NCBI RefSeq assembly: GCF_000407365.1
Contig: NZ_ASVU01000002.1
Location: forward strand, 186,001-250,000
DNA: 64,000 nucleotides
Direction: 5' to 3'
Source: Enterococcus asini ATCC 700915
GTDB lineage: Bacteria > Bacillota > Bacilli > Lactobacillales > Enterococcaceae
Shown here in pieces: positions 8,501 through 17,370 of this stretch (position 1 is its first letter; every line of letters begins with the position of its first letter). The position numbers were made by a program, and so were the translations under genes. Under the pieces are notes generated by a model. It made no database searches. It was not told the DNA's origin and saw only the letters and a list, made by a program, of their open reading frames with translations.

Positions 8501-9337
8501 ATGATTGCAGCACGTAGAAAAAATCTATTATTTGATGCGATTGTCTTGATTGTGGCAGTCCTGATGCTTTATCCGATTTTCTGGTTGATTTTCAGTTCAT
8601 TAAAACCAAATTCGGATATTTTCCAAACGGCGACGCAATTATTCCCAAGAACTTGGACTTTGGATAATTACATTAAGGGGTTTGAAGGAATCGCCGGAGT
8701 GCCATTTGTTACGTATATTTTTAACTCATTGCGGATCGCTCTAATCGCAACGGTGGGGGCAGTTTGTTCCTCTGCTTTGATTGCTTATGGCTTTGCCCGG
8801 ATCCCTTTCAAAGGGAAGAAATTCTGGTTTGCTTGTGTTTTAGTCACCATGATGATGCCTCAAGAAATCATTATGGTGCCCCAATATCTGTGGTTCGGCA
8901 AATTAGACTGGATTAATACAATCCTGCCAGTGACCGTGCCGTCTTACTTTGGCCAAGCCTTCTTTATCTTCTTGATGAACCAGTTCATCCAAGGGATTCC
9001 TACAGAGCTGGATGAAGCGGCAAAAATCGATGGCTGTGGTCGCGTAGGAATCTTCTTCAAAGTCATCTTGCCATTGTTGAAATCTTCCTTGGCAACTTCT
9101 GCCATTTTCTCCTTTTACTGGAAATGGGAAGAGTTGATTGGTCCAATGCTGTACTTGACCAAGCCGGAAAGCTACACCGTGTCCATCGCCTTGAAACAAT
9201 TCTTGGATTCTTCAAGTAGTTCCAACTGGGGTGCGATGTTTGCTATGTCCGTGGTGTCCTTGGTTCCAGTACTGATTATTTTCTTCATGTTCCAAAAATA
9301 CATTGTCCAAGGAATTAGTACCACCGGTTTGAAATAA
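8501..9337 (+). CDS. ABC transporter permease (CUT1, MalG/LplC/YesQ type)
   Basis: This 278-residue partner permease starts 2 bases after the first permease stop. It has six predicted helices, the early motif [15 protein letters not shown] and the EAA loop [23 protein letters not shown]. It completes the importer of this locus. Like other lpl/yes-type systems it lacks its own nucleotide-binding subunit and probably shares an MsmX/UgpC-like ATPase encoded elsewhere. Expression would be controlled with the binding protein from the divergent region around 5785-6250. Confidence 0.92.
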   Translation: MIAARRKNLLFDAIVLIVAVLMLYPIFWLIFSSLKPNSDIFQTATQLFPRTWTLDNYIKGFEGIAGVPFVTYIFNSLRIALIATVGAVCSSALIAYGFARIPFKGKKFWFACVLVTMMMPQEIIMVPQYLWFGKLDWINTILPVTVPSYFGQAFFIFLMNQFIQGIPTELDEAAKIDGCGRVGIFFKVILPLLKSSLATSAIFSFYWKWEELIGPMLYLTKPESYTVSIALKQFLDSSSSSNWGAMFAMSVVSLVPVLIIFFMFQKYIVQGISTTGLK

Positions 9338-9368
9338 ACGGAATGAAACGCAACTGTTGGTTCTTTTT

Positions 9369-9415
9369 AGCAAACTTGGCCCACTTTGCCAAGTTTGCTA
9401 GAAGGGGCCTTTTTG
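9369..9415 (+). terminator. Hairpin between transporter and hydrolase genes
   Basis: A perfect 12-bp stem (9369-9380 with 9388-9399) is followed, after a short spacer, by GGGGCCTTTTTG. A second pairing of GGCCC (9379-9383) with GGGCC just before the T-run is possible. It may be a partial terminator that lowers enzyme gene expression relative to the transporter, or an mRNA-stabilising hairpin. Confidence 0.55.
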
Positions 9416-9437
9416 TTGCAATAAGGAGGAGCGAAAC

Positions 9438-10517
9438 GTGGAAAATTTTACTTGTCAAGAAACCATCGAGACTATTATCCACCGGACCATGAAAATGGAT
9501 TTAACTTGGGACTGGAGCTGCGGTGTTGCCTATTACGGGATTTGCCGAGTTTACGAGGTGACCGGCGAACAAAAGATCCTTACTGAGTTGAAAGAACGAG
9601 TGGATGAGTTGATTAACTTGGGTTTTGAAGGAGATTGGACTGTAAACAAATGTGCCATGGGCCATTGCTTGATTACTCTCTATGAAGTATTTGAAGATGA
9701 GCGGTATTTGGAACTTTTGCTGAGCAAAGTTGATTACTTAGAAAAACGGGCCTTACGTTTTGGTGAGGGTGTTTTGCAACATACGGTTTCTAATCATGAC
9801 GATTTTCCCGAGCAAGCTTGGGCAGATACGTTGTTTATGGCGGGGATGTTCTTGTTACGCATGGGGATTTTGCTTAAGCGCCAAGATTTAGTTGAAGACG
9901 CTTTGAATCAGTATTATTGGCATATTCAGTATCTTCAAAATCAGACCACGGGCTTGTTTTATCACGGCTATGATCACCTACAAAAGAGCAATCTTTCTGC
10001 TTGTTATTGGGGAAGGGCTAATGCCTGGTGTGCTTACACCATGTCCCAAGTAAAACGTCGCTTGCCGGAAGCTTATTTGTATCCTAAATTTATGGATGTG
10101 CAGGCTAGTTTGGATGAACAGCTGGCTGGTTTAAAAATCTATCAAAGCGAAAAGGGACTTTGGCGTACTATTTTAGACGATGCCACATCTTATGAAGAAG
10201 TTTCTGCCACAGCAGGTATTGCTGCCGCCATGGTAGCCAATGATAATCCCTTGCACCGTAAATATATCCACCGAGCAATACCTGGACTTCTCACAAATGT
10301 GGCACCAGACGGTCGGGTAGAAAATGTTTCTGCTGGTACCGCAGTAATGAAAACAATTCCTGACTATCAAGCAATTTCCCGACAATGGATTCAGGGCTGG
10401 GGCCAAGGGCTAATGCTGACTTTTTTAGCGGAGTGTTTAGACAATCCCCATATCACGAGCTTACTTGTAGAAAACGAGACACAGGAGGAAGACAATGAAT
10501 ATATTACTAGCCGGTGA
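9438..10517 (+). CDS. GH105 unsaturated rhamnogalacturonyl hydrolase (second copy)
   Basis: This 359-residue protein is a second GH105 (YteR/YesR-like) enzyme, predicted to hydrolyse the unsaturated galacturonyl residue from lyase products in the cytoplasm. Motifs in order are DWSCGVAYYGI near residue 25, EQAWADTLFMAG near 130, GLFYHGYDH near 172 and YWGRANAWCAY near 190. It begins at GTG after AAGGAGG. There is no signal peptide. The last 23 bp overlap the next gene, implying coupled translation. It is diverged from the GH105 at the window's left edge, so the two may act on different oligosaccharides or side-chain patterns. Confidence 0.9.
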   Translation: MENFTCQETIETIIHRTMKMDLTWDWSCGVAYYGICRVYEVTGEQKILTELKERVDELINLGFEGDWTVNKCAMGHCLITLYEVFEDERYLELLLSKVDYLEKRALRFGEGVLQHTVSNHDDFPEQAWADTLFMAGMFLLRMGILLKRQDLVEDALNQYYWHIQYLQNQTTGLFYHGYDHLQKSNLSACYWGRANAWCAYTMSQVKRRLPEAYLYPKFMDVQASLDEQLAGLKIYQSEKGLWRTILDDATSYEEVSATAGIAAAMVANDNPLHRKYIHRAIPGLLTNVAPDGRVENVSAGTAVMKTIPDYQAISRQWIQGWGQGLMLTFLAECLDNPHITSLLVENETQEEDNEYITSR

Positions 10518-13122
10518 TTCCACCGTAGCAGATTATCCTGAAAGCCAACGGCCGATGACAGGATGGGGCCAGGCTTTGAGAGAACTTTGTGCACCGGAAA
10601 ATGTTGCCGTAAAAAATTTTGCTAAACCAGGAGCTACCACGAAGACGTTTATGGAAGAAGGATTGTGGGACGACTTACGAAACGCCATTACTCCAGGGGA
10701 TTTGGTCTTGATTCAATTTGGACATAACGATCAAAAGCCAGAGAACGGGGTGCTACCAGGAGAATACGAAAGTCGTCTACGCAAAATGATTACCGATGTG
10801 AAGGCAGCTAAAGGCCAAGCAATTTTATGTAGTCCAACAGAACGCCGCTTGCATCCTTTCAGCCATAAGCCGGAGCCTAGTTTTACGCAACAGTTACCTT
10901 TTTTAAGACGGATTGCCGAAACGAAAGAGATTCCCTTGTATGATTTGAATCGCTATACGTATTTTCTTTATCAAACTACGGGGACTGAAGAAGCAAAGCG
11001 CTATTTCCTCTGGTCTGGCGTGGGTGAGCTAGCGAACTATCCTGCGGGCAGCCAGGACAATACGCACTTTAGTGAGGCAGGTGCTTTGGCGATTGCTCGT
11101 TATGTAAAACTACGCTTGCGGGAATTTATCCAAAGTGAGCTCTTTGACAAGCGTTATTACGGAGCCTGTATGTATCCAGAAGTTTGGCCTGAGGAAATTT
11201 TTGCTCAAGATGTGGCTCAGATGAAGGAGTTGGGTATGAATTTTGCCCGTATCGGAGAGTTCATTTGGCAACATATCGAAAAAACACCGGGCCAATTTGA
11301 TTTAAGTATTTTGGAGCGAGCTTTAACTTTGTATCAGCGAGTAGGGATTGATGTCTGTCTTTGCATTCCTACGCCGACACCACCACGCTGGTTCACAGTT
11401 ATGCATCCGGAAGCTCGGATTAAAAACTTAGATGGTACAGTTATGGAACACGGATCCCGCCAGCAATGTTGTACAAATAACGAAGACTATCGTTTTTATG
11501 CTTACCGTATGACACGAGAAGTAGCTAAGTTAGCTCGACGGTTTGACAATGTCATAGCGATTCAGTTAGACAATGAATTTAAATGCCACGTAGATTTGTG
11601 TTTCTGTGATACCTGTCAAAATCGTTGGCACCAGTATTTGGCAGAAGAATACGGCACGGTGCAATGGCTGAACAAATCTTGGGGGACGCAAGTCTGGAGT
11701 GAGGCTTATGACCGTTTTGATCAGGTCGTTATGCCGCTGATGACACCATTTTTGCACAATTCTTCTTTAATGAATGCCTTTCGTAAGTTTACCGCAGATA
11801 CGATAAATGAATTTGCCCATGATTTATGCCATTTTGTTCGTATGGAAACTGAGGTACCAATTACCCATAATACGGCTTTTGGCTTTAACTTAATGAATGA
11901 TCGCTTGTTCCGGGATTTAGACGTGGCAGGTTTCGATACGTATCCAAAATACACGGACTATCCTTGGTATACTATGAATTTGGATCGTTTCCGTAATGTG
12001 CGAAATACCAATCAGGAGATGCTACTTCTAGAAACTTGTACGTCCCATAATGGGCATATTGAAAACTATGCAACGCCCGCCCCTACAGGCTGGGTTACTG
12101 CTGAAGCTTTTATCGGTTATGCAGGAAATTTGAAGTCCTTTAGTTTCTGGCACTATCGCGGTCATCGTTTTGGTGTGGAACAACCTCACAGTGCTGTAGT
12201 CACAGCTTGGGGCGAGCCAGATCAAGGATTTGAAGATGTCCAGCGCACAGGAAAATTATTGCAAAAAATGGAACCATATTTGCAAAGAACTCACTATCAA
12301 AAAGCAAATGTAGCTATAGTGTATTCGGATCACGCTAAACGATTTTATACCATTGATAATGGGGGTATCTATGATTACCGTCGCCTCTTTTTAGATTACT
12401 ATGGGTCGGTGATTCGAGGGGGCATCAATGTGGAAATCATCCAAGAAAATAGCGACTTCACAGACTATGGGGTACTGCTGATTCCATACTTGCGCAACGT
12501 GTCACCAGAGTTACTAGCAAAATTACAAGTTTTTACCAAAAATGGTGGCAAACTAATTTTAGGCCCTATGACTGGGGATCGTACCGGAGAACTAAGCTGG
12601 CCCGCAAATAATGGCTTGGATCTTATCGGAGAATGGTTACACTGCAAAGAAATCACGCAATATCGGGTGGAAGAGGGAACTTACACTGCATCTTATCAAG
12701 GGAAAACCACAACTCTCAGTGGGTTAGTGACCACCTTTGTGGGGGACAATTGGCAAGCTGTCGTCGAAGGGGCCAAGCAGCAACTAGTTATTGGAAAACA
12801 ACAAGTTGACGCTGGAGAAGTCTTTTATGTCGGTGGTCAGCCACAGAAGATCACTGGAGATGAGCTGTGGCGCAAGTTCTTGACCCAAGAAGTCTTACCC
12901 TATGAAACAGATCGGGGTTTAGTGAAAGTCAAAGAAGGAATTATGAAATATCGACGGGAAAGTCAAACTGAGATTCAGTTGTATTTATGCAATCTCGGGG
13001 TAACCGAAAGCTCCTTTGAATTGAAAACGATGGCTAGCTCTTGCTTGAATCATGAGGACTTATTCCCGGGAGAAGTCACTCTGGCTCCCTATGAGTACCT
13101 GATTTTGTCTTTTGCCAAGTAA
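10495..13122 (+). CDS. Fusion: CE12 rhamnogalacturonan acetylesterase + GH42 beta-galactosidase
   Basis: The 875-residue protein joins two enzymes in one uninterrupted frame. Residues 1-213 are an SGNH esterase of the RhgT/YesT type, with S9 in GDST, N78 in GHND, and D188/H191 in DNTH. Residues 219-875 are a GH42 beta-galactosidase (YesZ/GanA-like) beginning at YYGACMYPEVWPEE, with acid/base E361 after N360, nucleophile E513 in LLLETC, and a zinc cluster C369-x-C371-x2-C374. It should remove acetyl groups from rhamnogalacturonan and galactose from galactan side chains. There is no signal peptide, so it acts in the cytoplasm. The linker is only about five residues. I see no frameshift signs. 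Domain identity is firm; cooperation of the two activities is inference. Confidence 0.92.
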   Translation: MNILLAGDSTVADYPESQRPMTGWGQALRELCAPENVAVKNFAKPGATTKTFMEEGLWDDLRNAITPGDLVLIQFGHNDQKPENGVLPGEYESRLRKMITDVKAAKGQAILCSPTERRLHPFSHKPEPSFTQQLPFLRRIAETKEIPLYDLNRYTYFLYQTTGTEEAKRYFLWSGVGELANYPAGSQDNTHFSEAGALAIARYVKLRLREFIQSELFDKRYYGACMYPEVWPEEIFAQDVAQMKELGMNFARIGEFIWQHIEKTPGQFDLSILERALTLYQRVGIDVCLCIPTPTPPRWFTVMHPEARIKNLDGTVMEHGSRQQCCTNNEDYRFYAYRMTREVAKLARRFDNVIAIQLDNEFKCHVDLCFCDTCQNRWHQYLAEEYGTVQWLNKSWGTQVWSEAYDRFDQVVMPLMTPFLHNSSLMNAFRKFTADTINEFAHDLCHFVRMETEVPITHNTAFGFNLMNDRLFRDLDVAGFDTYPKYTDYPWYTMNLDRFRNVRNTNQEMLLLETCTSHNGHIENYATPAPTGWVTAEAFIGYAGNLKSFSFWHYRGHRFGVEQPHSAVVTAWGEPDQGFEDVQRTGKLLQKMEPYLQRTHYQKANVAIVYSDHAKRFYTIDNGGIYDYRRLFLDYYGSVIRGGINVEIIQENSDFTDYGVLLIPYLRNVSPELLAKLQVFTKNGGKLILGPMTGDRTGELSWPANNGLDLIGEWLHCKEITQYRVEEGTYTASYQGKTTTLSGLVTTFVGDNWQAVVEGAKQQLVIGKQQVDAGEVFYVGGQPQKITGDELWRKFLTQEVLPYETDRGLVKVKEGIMKYRRESQTEIQLYLCNLGVTESSFELKTMASSCLNHEDLFPGEVTLAPYEYLILSFAK

Positions 13123-13316
13123 AACTTGTCCATTGGATTTGCTTTGACGATTGTTTTGCGAGTGATACAGTTTCATCATAAGAAGAAGTGAATAGTAGTT
13201 TGCCAAACAGGATTGGAACTGTTCCCAAAAGACAACTCTTAAATCAAAGAGTAAATTGTTGAAGAGAGGATTTTCTATTCCAGGTTGGCTTTTATTCTTG
13301 GTAGTAACGGAAAATA

Positions 13317-13325
13317 TGTTATACT
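13317..13325 (+). promoter_or_regulatory. Extended -10 promoter before ComK-like gene
   Basis: TG-T-TATACT (13317-13325) is an extended -10; TTGGTA at 13298-13303 gives a 16-bp spacer. It lies about 60 bases before the ComK-like start, so this gene is probably transcribed independently of the pectin operon. Confidence 0.5.
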
Positions 13326-13383
13326 ATTCTTACAGTAAAATGAGATTACGGTGAAGAAGGCTGTTATTAAAAGGAGGATACTT

Positions 13384-14049
13384 ATGCACATAACGATGGA
13401 ACCTGTCATCAAATCTGTGACCCAGACTTGCTCAGGTCAAGAGGTCGCGGTGTCGCTTTCTCAGTGTTCTGCTTTAGTATCCGCCTGTCAGTCTTTCGGC
13501 GTAGAAGGATATCGTGTAGTGGATTATACGACCAATGGCTTTTTAAGTCGCTATTTGCCGATACAGATTCCCCACACACCGATGTTAGTCTATAGGGGCC
13601 AGTACTTGATTCCATTAGTTTTCCGACGAGGAACGGGTTGCGAAGAACTGTGGAATCAGGCTCCACGTCGAGAAGCATTTTTTCTTCTGTTGGATTGGTA
13701 TTTGCGTTATGAACCAGAAACCATCGTCACAAAATACCGGCTAATGGATGACGAAGAGGGGCGTTTCAGGTTGAAAATTTTGGACAGTGCTTGGATTGCC
13801 TTTCGTCTTCAAGAGCTTATTCATTGTGGTTGTTATCAATTGAAGGATTGTCCTAGCAAAGAACACTTTATTCAGTGGAATCAAGAGTCCCGTTTAATCC
13901 AGTCGCCGTTGATTGGTCGTCACAGTCCAGTGCTTGATTTAGAAAACCGAAAAACAGTAGCAGAGTGTCTCTTGTTTTTTCAAATTTTACAGTTGTTTTT
14001 TCCAGAGGCACCACTTTGCCATGAACTTCAGCTAGAAAAAGTGGGCTAA
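13384..14049 (+). CDS. ComK-like protein (tentative)
   Basis: This 221-residue protein is not a sugar enzyme. Its middle part follows the ComK family pattern: a Cys followed by a phenylalanine-glycine pair (ACQSFG), a glycine/arginine stretch, a proline before a hydrophobic pair (YLPIQI), then LIPLVF and a Cys near a Trp (CEELW). ComK is the competence transcription activator of Bacilli, and comK-like genes are annotated in enterococci without shown competence. I chose the ATG at 13384 after AAAGGAGGA; an in-frame GTG at 13351 lies before the ribosome site. It has its own promoter and terminator. The assignment rests on a by-eye pattern and could be wrong. Confidence 0.45.
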   Translation: MHITMEPVIKSVTQTCSGQEVAVSLSQCSALVSACQSFGVEGYRVVDYTTNGFLSRYLPIQIPHTPMLVYRGQYLIPLVFRRGTGCEELWNQAPRREAFFLLLDWYLRYEPETIVTKYRLMDDEEGRFRLKILDSAWIAFRLQELIHCGCYQLKDCPSKEHFIQWNQESRLIQSPLIGRHSPVLDLENRKTVAECLLFFQILQLFFPEAPLCHELQLEKVG

Positions 14050-14051
14050 GT

Positions 14052-14101
14052 AAAACCACCGCAAATCACCAAGAAAATCTTGGGATTTGCGGTGGTTTTT
14101 T
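14052..14101. terminator. Bidirectional terminator between convergent genes
   Basis: A long stem (about 14052-14067 with 14084-14101, plus an inner CCAAG/CTTGG helix) has A and T tracts at either end. It ends the ComK-like gene and the minus-strand lyase gene. Confidence 0.9.
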
Positions 14102-14119
14102 GAGGCCCGAAAGTAACAA

Positions 14120-17100
14120 CTAGCGACTTCCAAAACGGCCGGTTTGGCGAATTCCTTGGGCGACAATTTTGGCATAGAAGCGTGCGCCTTTTTCATTTAA
14201 GTGAACATTGTCTGGTAAATAATAACCTGCTGGCGCTTCGTTTGACATTTCAGCAAAGCGCCATTTGGCTTGTTGCCAAACATCGATTACGAGTACTTGC
14301 TCTTGGTGTGCCAAATAAAGAATCGCTTCTCGATATTTTTCTAATTCTTCTGCAATGAGTGTTAAGTGATCATCGGTAGCCAAAGCGGCCGGATTCAACA
14401 GGATCGGAGTTAATAAAACCGGCGTTGCTTGCTTGGTTAAAGCAACTGTTAACTGAGCCTTCAAGTTTTCGATAAAGTCTGCAGGGGAACTCCAACGTTC
14501 AGATTTTTCTTGGTTGCAATCATTGTGCCCGAATTGCAAGAACAACCAATCTCCGGATCGAAGTTCATTTAGGATTTCGGCAAAACGTTTCTCCTCTTGA
14601 TAAGTTTTCGTAGAGCGTCCGGCGGCCCCACGATTGTCGACGATTATTTTTTGATTTTCATAACGCCAGGGGCTAGGTGTACTTTCCAAAATGTTAGTCA
14701 AATTGATTTTTTCTTGCTGATAATCTGGATAAAGACTTGCGGCTAAGAACTCCCCCCAGCCAAATTGTGGTCGCTTTTCCTGGGTGTAAGTCTGTACCGT
14801 ACTATCTCCAGCCAAATAGAAAACTGGCTTGCGTTTTTGTTCTGGAAATACATCTGCTAATTGCATATCTGAAGCGTAGTAATAACTTGGATAGCAAGGT
14901 TGATTGTAACAATTATTTTGCCAAGCAATCCCACAACGATACTGGGGATCTTGCATCAAAGTAGGCAATTTTTTCTGGCTAACTTGGGTGTTTGAGTAGA
15001 TTCTTAAGGCGGTGTTGTCTTTTGTTCGGAGCACTAATTCTTCCCGATAATCGCCAAAAAGATCGGCAACGAGGCACGGATTTCCTTTGGTACTGTTATT
15101 TGTTGCGGTATCCTTTGGGGTTAGAATTACGCCGTGGCGCCAATCATTTACGACCCCGGTACTTTCGCTATTTAGATAATCAACTCCGTCCAAAATTTGA
15201 GTCGAAAAATCTGGTAAAAAGCGAATCGGGAAATTAGTTCCTAAAGTCTCTGCATTTAGACGTTTCCCTTGACAATCAAAGGTACCCACAGTGTTCACCC
15301 AACACTGGAGACCTGGGTCTGACGTAATATCACCTACCATACAGCGACCTAAATCACGCTCGTCTTCATACTCGCCAAAAATTACGGTGCCATCTTCCGC
15401 TCTTCGGAGTGCATAGCCATATGGTGCGGCGCTAGCTTCCTCAAAAACATTGAAGATTTCTAATCCAGGACGATTGGGGTCGATATCCGCCACATGCATG
15501 GCATCTCCATGATTGAGTTTCACAAGATGCCCGTTCGGTAGGAGATCTTTAGAGCTGTACAGGATTGTTCCATCGTGATCAAGTGTAGCACCACCGTAAA
15601 TTACTTCCATCTTGCCGTCACCATCTACATCAGCACAAGAAAGCGAGTGATCACCTTGACAGGCTAACGCCCCATAAAAAGGATTAGTACCATCTTGATT
15701 GTGTGCTGTATCGTGGAAAGGGTTATTCATAGGAACAAAACCACTATCTGTTCGCCAAATTTCTTGGAAACAACCGCCAAGGAAATCTAACGCGACTACG
15801 ACCGCTCGAGTATAATAGCCACGACAGATTAACAGGCTTGGGGTTTCGCCATTCAAATAAGCGACTCCAGATAAAAAGCGATCTACGCGGTTGCAAGGTT
15901 CGATTCGGTTCCAAGCATAATCACCCCAAAGTAAGCCGTCGTCTTCTCGTGGAATCGGAAAGGGGATGGTTGCAAGTTCCTGACCGTCTCCAGCAAACAT
16001 CGTCAAGTACTCTGGTCCCTCATAAATAAAGCCTTCAAACTCTCGCAAACGATTTTTTTCACTACGACTAGAGGCATAACTATCTAAGAAATAGTTAGTA
16101 AGGGACATGGCAGATTCTTCTGTGAGTGGATACGTATACTGATTTGGAATATCAAAGCATGCTTCCAGTGTTTGGGGCCAGTGTCCTGCTAGAACTTCGG
16201 GATGGTTGTGCCATTGTAAAAACAGTTCTTTTATATGAGTGGCATAATCAGTCCCCGAACAAACATAATCATCCTTATGGGAGACGCCTTTTTTACGATC
16301 TGCTTCAGGAAGAGTGATAAAGCGTTCGTGGGTAAGTATTCCTTGTGCGTCAAAGAACTGCATCTTACTTCCGGGAGCAGTTTTAAGTGCCATTTCACCT
16401 TTCCCATCGCCGTCAAAATCATAACAGATGAATTGTGTGTAATGAGCTCCGGCACGGATGTTTTGACCGCAATCTAGCCGCCAGATTAGTTGTCCATTCA
16501 TTTTATAACAGTCAAGATAACAATTTCCGGTATATCCTCTTTGCGAGACATCGCGAGAATTAGTCGGATCCCATTTTAAAATAAATTCGTATTGGCCATC
16601 CCCATCGATATCTATTACGGACAAATCGTTGGCCTGATAGTCGTAAGATTCACCAGCTTTGGTCACACCTCCACTCGGCTTTTGCAAGGGAATTTCAAAG
16701 TAAGGAGTTTGTTCGGGACAAACAGCTTCGCAGAGTGTTCCTTCCAGACTTTTAACTTGGTAAGAATCAGTGATTAATCCTGTTTGATCTAGATAATTGG
16801 TGCTGTCATGGATTTCCGCTAACAAACTACCATTCTTGTAAAGTTGAAAAACAGAAGTAATCAGACTGTTGTGAGAATTATCAAAACCAGAAACTTCTGG
16901 AACAAGTAGCCGCCAACTTAGAAAGATGCCTTCATCAGTTGATAAAGCGATAAGACCTCGATCTAGAGTTTCGATTTGGGGATGGGGCAGATAGTAAACC
17001 GGCGTTTCTAGAAGAGGCGTTTCTTCTTGTCCATTGGTAACTTTTACATAGTAGGGGCGATGGGAACTTTTTTTCAATGTGAATTCATTGGAAGTCGTTT

Positions 17101-17230
17101 CTCCCAATGAGATGAAGGTGCTCGACTCGCGCTTGCGATCCGACCATAGAATGCGATAAGGACCGCCTGAAGGTAGTTCGTCCCAAGAAATCGTAATCTG
17201 GTTAGTATCGATGTTCTTTATGGTAATCAT
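14120..17230 (-). CDS. Fusion: PL11 rhamnogalacturonan lyase + CE12 acetylesterase
   Basis: This 1036-residue protein starts with a fibronectin-III-like domain (about 1-80), followed by a PL11 rhamnogalacturonan lyase (YesW/YesX family, about 85-790). PL11 hallmarks are LDRGLIAL, the calcium-binding VIDIDGDGQYEFILKWDP, RAGAHYTQF and YDFDGDGKGEMALKTA segments. Residues 800-1036 form an SGNH acetylesterase with S810 in GDST, N903 in GHND and D1007/H1010 in DNVH. It would cut the rhamnose-galacturonate backbone by beta-elimination and deacetylate it. There is no signal peptide, unlike secreted YesW, implying cytoplasmic action on imported oligosaccharides. It is monocistronic on the minus strand, with a cre-like site and a 33-bp inverted repeat upstream. 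Confidence 0.93.
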   Translation of the reverse strand: MITIKNIDTNQITISWDELPSGGPYRILWSDRKRESSTFISLGETTSNEFTLKKSSHRPYYVKVTNGQEETPLLETPVYYLPHPQIETLDRGLIALSTDEGIFLSWRLLVPEVSGFDNSHNSLITSVFQLYKNGSLLAEIHDSTNYLDQTGLITDSYQVKSLEGTLCEAVCPEQTPYFEIPLQKPSGGVTKAGESYDYQANDLSVIDIDGDGQYEFILKWDPTNSRDVSQRGYTGNCYLDCYKMNGQLIWRLDCGQNIRAGAHYTQFICYDFDGDGKGEMALKTAPGSKMQFFDAQGILTHERFITLPEADRKKGVSHKDDYVCSGTDYATHIKELFLQWHNHPEVLAGHWPQTLEACFDIPNQYTYPLTEESAMSLTNYFLDSYASSRSEKNRLREFEGFIYEGPEYLTMFAGDGQELATIPFPIPREDDGLLWGDYAWNRIEPCNRVDRFLSGVAYLNGETPSLLICRGYYTRAVVVALDFLGGCFQEIWRTDSGFVPMNNPFHDTAHNQDGTNPFYGALACQGDHSLSCADVDGDGKMEVIYGGATLDHDGTILYSSKDLLPNGHLVKLNHGDAMHVADIDPNRPGLEIFNVFEEASAAPYGYALRRAEDGTVIFGEYEDERDLGRCMVGDITSDPGLQCWVNTVGTFDCQGKRLNAETLGTNFPIRFLPDFSTQILDGVDYLNSESTGVVNDWRHGVILTPKDTATNNSTKGNPCLVADLFGDYREELVLRTKDNTALRIYSNTQVSQKKLPTLMQDPQYRCGIAWQNNCYNQPCYPSYYYASDMQLADVFPEQKRKPVFYLAGDSTVQTYTQEKRPQFGWGEFLAASLYPDYQQEKINLTNILESTPSPWRYENQKIIVDNRGAAGRSTKTYQEEKRFAEILNELRSGDWLFLQFGHNDCNQEKSERWSSPADFIENLKAQLTVALTKQATPVLLTPILLNPAALATDDHLTLIAEELEKYREAILYLAHQEQVLVIDVWQQAKWRFAEMSNEAPAGYYLPDNVHLNEKGARFYAKIVAQGIRQTGRFGSR

Positions 17231-17274
17231 GGTAAATAAACTCCTTGTGTAAATGAGATTTTTTGTTATTCTGT

Positions 17275-17307
17275 ATAACCATTTTTATCATAATAAAAAA
17301 CGGTTAT
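17275..17307. promoter_or_regulatory. 33-bp imperfect inverted repeat upstream of lyase gene
   Basis: ATAACC...GGTTAT arms enclose matching T-rich and A-rich inner arms around a short centre. The repeat lies 45-77 bases before the lyase start and probably covers its promoter. It differs from the TTGTTCAACAA palindrome, so a different regulator may bind. Confidence 0.5.
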
Positions 17308-17325
17308 GTCATTTAGAATAATAAA

Positions 17326-17339
17326 AGAAAACGCTTTTT
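17326..17339. promoter_or_regulatory. cre-like site upstream of lyase gene
   Basis: AGAAAACGCTTTTT matches the cre consensus TGWAARCGYTWNCW at 12 of 14 positions, including the central CG. It lies just upstream of the 33-bp inverted repeat, consistent with catabolite control of the lyase gene. Confidence 0.45.
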
Positions 17340-17370
17340 AAGTTGTTTTCTATTATAACGGACGGAGAAT

